Assembly: GCA_020081605.1 (NCBI GenBank)
Contig: JAHREC010000018.1
Span: 5,828,001 to 5,892,000, forward strand
Length of the DNA: 64,000 bases
Direction of reading: 5' to 3'
DNA from: Albifimbria verrucaria
Lineage: Eukaryota > Ascomycota > Sordariomycetes > Hypocreales > Stachybotryaceae
Shown: positions 60,012-64,000 of the stretch, in pieces
How the letters are laid out: each line of letters opens with the position of its first letter
Numbering within the stretch: position 1 is the stretch's first letter
The notes under the pieces: generated by a model
Seen by the model: only the letters and a program-made list of their open reading frames with translations
Told to the model about the DNA's origin: nothing
Databases searched by the model: none
Made by a program: the position numbers and the translations under genes

Positions 60012-63000
60012 CAATTGTTGGGTGTTGAAAAACTTCCTCCTGATGATGCCCTCGAGAGAAACCAATTGTTCAACAATGTCTTTGTAGCTCGAACAGCATG
60101 TTGACCTCGCTTGCGGAAAGAAGGTGCGGCGTTAAGCAAGACAGCTGCATGCGGAATACTGTCATTGCGCGAAGTTAAGACAAGGATCTAAAACCCGAGT
60201 ACACGACCACATTGGGAACGGGAAAACAAGAAAGAGAGCGAGGGAGAGCCGTGAGCAGAAGGAGACTGCGTGTCTGATGCTTGTTTCTTTCCCTTTGCCA
60301 CAGCAGCGCAGCGCAGTGTCCTCGCTGTCGGATTCTTGTTTATGGTCAGTGCCTCCGGTGGTGAATAAGCTCTCGAATAAAACAGCCTTGGGATCGGTGC
60401 AAGACAAAGACGAGCGGAGCAAGGGCCAAGAGTTGGCGTCTTGACATGCACAAAGGAGCAGACGCCTGAACCCACGTCAAGCCACTTTGTTTTAGTATTT
60501 CCTTTCTTTGTTTCCTTTGGCTCCGTCCCGGCAAAAGATGAAAGGGAGGAGGAGAGAAAAGAAAAGACAAGCAGCCGAGATTTGACCCAGCGCACAACAA
60601 GAAAATAAAACGCCAGAATATGACGGAGACGGAAGGGGATGAGGCGAAGCGGTCAGATTTCCTTTAAGCGGTCAGGGTCAAGCAGCAACAAAAACAGGAT
60701 CCGCGGTGCACACCAGTTGAGTTGTTCCCGTGGCGCCAACTCATCACGATGCCGTAGATCCTCCTCCTCCCTGGTCGGGTGGGCTAAGCCGTTGCGCTAC
60801 TGGTATCGGTAGCCGCTGGGAAGACGGGCCCAGTCGTCCCAGGCCCAGACGAGAGGCCAGCCCAGCCTAGCCGACCGATCCAAAGGCCCAATGGCGGACG
60901 CGCCGCCTGGACGGGCTGGGCATCCCTTGAGCGCCGTCATATCCCCCACCCTCATCCCTGCATGCAGCAGCGCCGCGACCTTGGGATCAAGCAATTCAGC
61001 GCACGGGGCTGATTCGGATCGGCACTTGGGCCAATGGCGCCGCGGCTACGGCTGGTCACGCTCCCTGGTCGTGTCGTCGCCAGTTGGAGGGCCTGACCGT
61101 GACGTGGTAGGGGAGCGTGGGCTCAGGCGGTAATGCGAAACGCCCCTCGCGTCCAGAGCCGCGCAGCAGGATTCGCGGTCGGTCTGTCGGTCGCGTAGGA
61201 GCAGAGCACTGGTCAAGCGTTCAATTAATCAATCTCGACGTGTTCGCAAAACCTCCCTTCCGGCAACAGAGTCTGGTGCACGGGCAGGAAATGACAGTTT
61301 ATCCTGCAAGGCGAGAGACACAAGTGGACGCCACAATGTGACCAGACATCTCATGTCTCGGGAAATAACCGATTCTGTTGGCGGATGCGGCCAACGACGT
61401 AGCCTCGGTGCCGATGTTTGCCTTACGGATGGACGCCTTCAGCCTAACTGTCATGCTATTGGAGAGGATGCAAGCAGACAGGTCAGATTAAGCTACGGAA
61501 GTGCGGGTTCACGTCAATTTGATATAATGTGTGCTCTGTGCTGTGCTCCTTGCTTGTGATTACATTGTATCGTATTGTGCTGTACTGTGATACTCTGGTG
61601 TTTATATTAAATTAATTATTCGGTTTTTGCCAGTTTTTGCCAGTATCACACTCAGCCAGTAGTCCGGGCACTGCTGTGTTACCCCCATCCTCCCTCTTCC
61701 CTTACCGCTCGAGCAGCTCCTGGCGGTGAAGCAAAGGAACGCGATGAGTGAATATAAAATGCGCCGGTGCCGTTGGCTAATGCGAAGCTACAGAGGACGG
61801 CGGACCCTGAGCTATTATTCCGTTAATAATTACGCTGATAATGATGGGGTCATGAAGTCTGGTTGCTTAAAATACCCCACATGCCACCCTTAGCTCGACA
61901 CCTCCTATGCCATCGTGACCAAAAATAACCCGTGCAAGCATCTCACGGCTGGGGAGCGAGGCTTACCGACTGAGGGAACGTTGTGTCTCGCATGAATTCT
62001 TGACAGCTCGTCGATTGTGCACTTTGCCGGTTAAATGCTAGTAGTGTTCTGTCGCCCACATTCGTCGTGCTACAATGGGAGGGAAGAGTTTTGCTGGTCA
62101 TCCGGCTAAGAAGCTTGATCGAGGCGAATAAGAAAAGAAAGAAAGTTTATGGATTGTAATCTCTGTGTAATTCATCATCTTACAGTGACATCTACGTTCA
62201 TTATCGTCAGTTTCCCATAACTTATCTAAATGCCTTCCGCACGGGCCACATTCCCTCACATAAGGTGTGTGGATCCATCCAGCCTTGGAGATGTGGACAA
62301 TTCAATTATAGGCACTCTGTATTGCCAATCAGATCTTCAGTCTATCGCCATTTGCACATACGGCGTGAGTTGAGCGGTATGTATTTGACTTGGTTGTTTG
62401 AAAGCGGCGACGTTGACTGTGTGTGCCCCTATCTTATTCCACACTCATTCTATTTTTATTCGTTGATTCTTACATACTTGGTAGTTTAATATCCTCAATT
62501 GATTACCTTAATATTCTGTGTTTATTCTCCATTTATTCCACCTTTGGTACTAATTCATGACAATCTTGAATACGTATTCTCATATATTTTATCACTTATA
62601 GATAGATTTATCTATGCCAAGTATGCATAGGTAATTTCCACCATTCCATGTAAGTTGAATGTAAAATTGGCGTTGCTGCCGTCTGCATCGTTTTCTTGGT
62701 GCAGGGTAGCTTCACCTTTGCTCCACAGTCGCGTCAGCCATGTGTCGCGTTCAGCATGGCCACCACCATCAGGCGAGCAATCCAGGTCATATTCACCATC
62801 GAGATGTTAATATAAAAGCAAACTTTGTCTACAATGGCGCGACGGATATGCGTGATAGAATTGATATAGTTTTATGGTGATGGCATCGTGTGTAGCCTCA
62901 TAGCAACACTAGCTGCCAGGACGTCCTCCACGCGTGACATTCATCAACTTCAACAGCTGCCAACACAAGATAACGTGACTGCGAAAAAGATACATGATGT

Positions 63001-63723
63001 GACTCCTCGTAGAAGCGAGGCCTTGGAGTTGGTATTTCAGAGAACCACAGCTCAACTCCTCTTCCTCGCGGCCCACAGGCATTTCATCTCATCCTACCTC
63101 ACCCCCGGTGCCTGCACCTCTACTCTTTATGCGAGAGCCGAATCATTCACCGGTCATTTTCTCTTCTTCTTCAAATATACTATCATCCTTCTAAAGCGCC
63201 TCGCCTTGCTCTAAATCTGGTGCATCTACGCATCTCTCTTAGCGAGCACCCAAATACTTAAGCCCTCAAATTCACATCTATTCCACCTGCAACCTTCTTC
63301 CTTCACCACATTCTTAGGCACTGGCAATATCTCTAGCTACAGAGCCTCTTACATCCCAGCATAGCATCTACTCTATCATATTTACATTTATCGACTTGTA
63401 TCAGCCTCATCTTTCATCACCTCTTCCCCTGCGCACTGCCCCATCCTTCGTTCTATTTCCCTTGAGCCCAGATTGCTACAAATATCTTCATCACCCAGTC
63501 ATCACCCACCAGCCATCAAGAGGCTCCTGTCATTGAATTCTGGAGTCCGAAGCATTTACATCTTCAGAATATTTATCTGACAAGCGCTGAAAAAATCGCC
63601 ATCTATTGAACACATCTCCTACCGACTTGCTGCATCATCGATCTTTCCATCCAAGCGCATCCACATAATACGTTAGCATATCTTCATACCTCAAAGGCCC
63701 GAGAACGAAAGATTTACGACAAT
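60012..63723. other. Long gene-poor upstream region
   Basis: About 3.7 kb between divergent starts without a supported gene. It is GC-rich to 61200, AT-rich at 61560-62660, and pyrimidine-rich (CATCT, TCACC) from 63060 to 63720, which fits a long transcribed leader. TTTTTGCCAG occurs twice in tandem at about 61624. The frame at 62888-63214 is judged spurious. Confidence 0.5.
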
Positions 63724-64000
63724 ATGGATGGTACCTTGTAAGTCCGCATCCTTCGCCATGGAGTCCCCTCCCTCTTTGCTTGCCAATTTGCTCTTGCAGC
63801 TCATCTGACATGTCTATACAGCGACAAGCACTTTGCCACTATGAATACATTTATCAAGGATGAAGAATCCTATAACGAGGAATCACTTGCCCTTTTGCCT
63901 CCGAGCGAAAGGGTGGCCTCTACAAATCCATATCCAGTGCCTGATAAAGTCACCGACCCTCCCTCTCCAGTCACCCAGCCCGAGCAGACGACGGATCAGC
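63724..64000 (+). CDS. 5' part of a gene running off the window, function unknown
   Basis: ATG 63724 with a 14-base first exon (63724-63737), an 84-nt GT..AG intron (63738-63821) and a second exon open to the window end. The start reads MDGTFDKHFATMNTFIKDEE, followed by an acidic, Ser/Pro/Thr-rich stretch (LLPPSERVASTNPYPVPDK; PPSPVTQPEQTTDQ). Such a low-complexity N-terminus, with a very long upstream region, is common in fungal transcription factors, but no DNA-binding domain is visible in the window. Confidence 0.6.

Noticed and set aside
62888..63214. A 108-codon plus-strand frame
   Set aside because: No start context, homology or codon regularity; it lies in the pyrimidine-rich leader region of the next gene.

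Overview
This window is nuclear DNA of a filamentous ascomycete, most likely a Sordariomycete. The evidence is short GT..AG introns of about 48-117 nt, GPI-anchored wall enzymes, a NACHT-ankyrin protein beside a HET-domain gene, and fungal versions of DBP4, a SUN protein, RPO41, ATP25, PPX1 and an LSH/DDM1 remodeller. No CRISPR array, rRNA or convincing tRNA was seen.

Almost every gene is broken into two to eight overlapping frames. Wherever the family lets the break be placed, one base is missing, usually in a C/G or A/T run. This affects essential genes as much as dispensable ones, so I read it as a systematic one-base deletion error of the assembly and annotate through it. Gene spans are therefore more reliable than any single open frame.

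Layout. 1-26 kb is ordinary gene-rich DNA: GH79 glycosidase, small four-TM protein, GPI-anchored GH17 glucanase, DBP4 helicase, SUN protein, UDP-glucose 4-epimerase, quinone oxidoreductase, F-box protein and a very large ankyrin protein. 26-41.6 kb is visibly AT-richer and accessory. It holds a cysteine-rich peptide remnant, a fungal NLR (alpha/beta-hydrolase, NACHT, ankyrin) head-to-head with a HET-domain gene, a short-chain dehydrogenase, and decayed frames with in-frame stops that deletions do not explain. 41.6-60 kb is again conserved: LSH/MUS-30-like remodeller, Arc1-like tRNA-binding cofactor, possible small secreted protein, mitochondrial RNA polymerase head-to-head with ATP25, exopolyphosphatase, a class-I glutamine amidotransferase and a Git3/Gpr1-type receptor. 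60-63.7 kb is a gene-poor upstream region leading into the first exons of a gene that runs off the right end.

Functionally, the most notable units are the NLR/HET divergent pair at 27.8-34.3 kb, which looks like a candidate allorecognition or programmed-cell-death locus, and the RPO41/ATP25 divergent pair at 47.8-54.4 kb, which couples mitochondrial transcription with mitochondrial mRNA stability and ribosome function.
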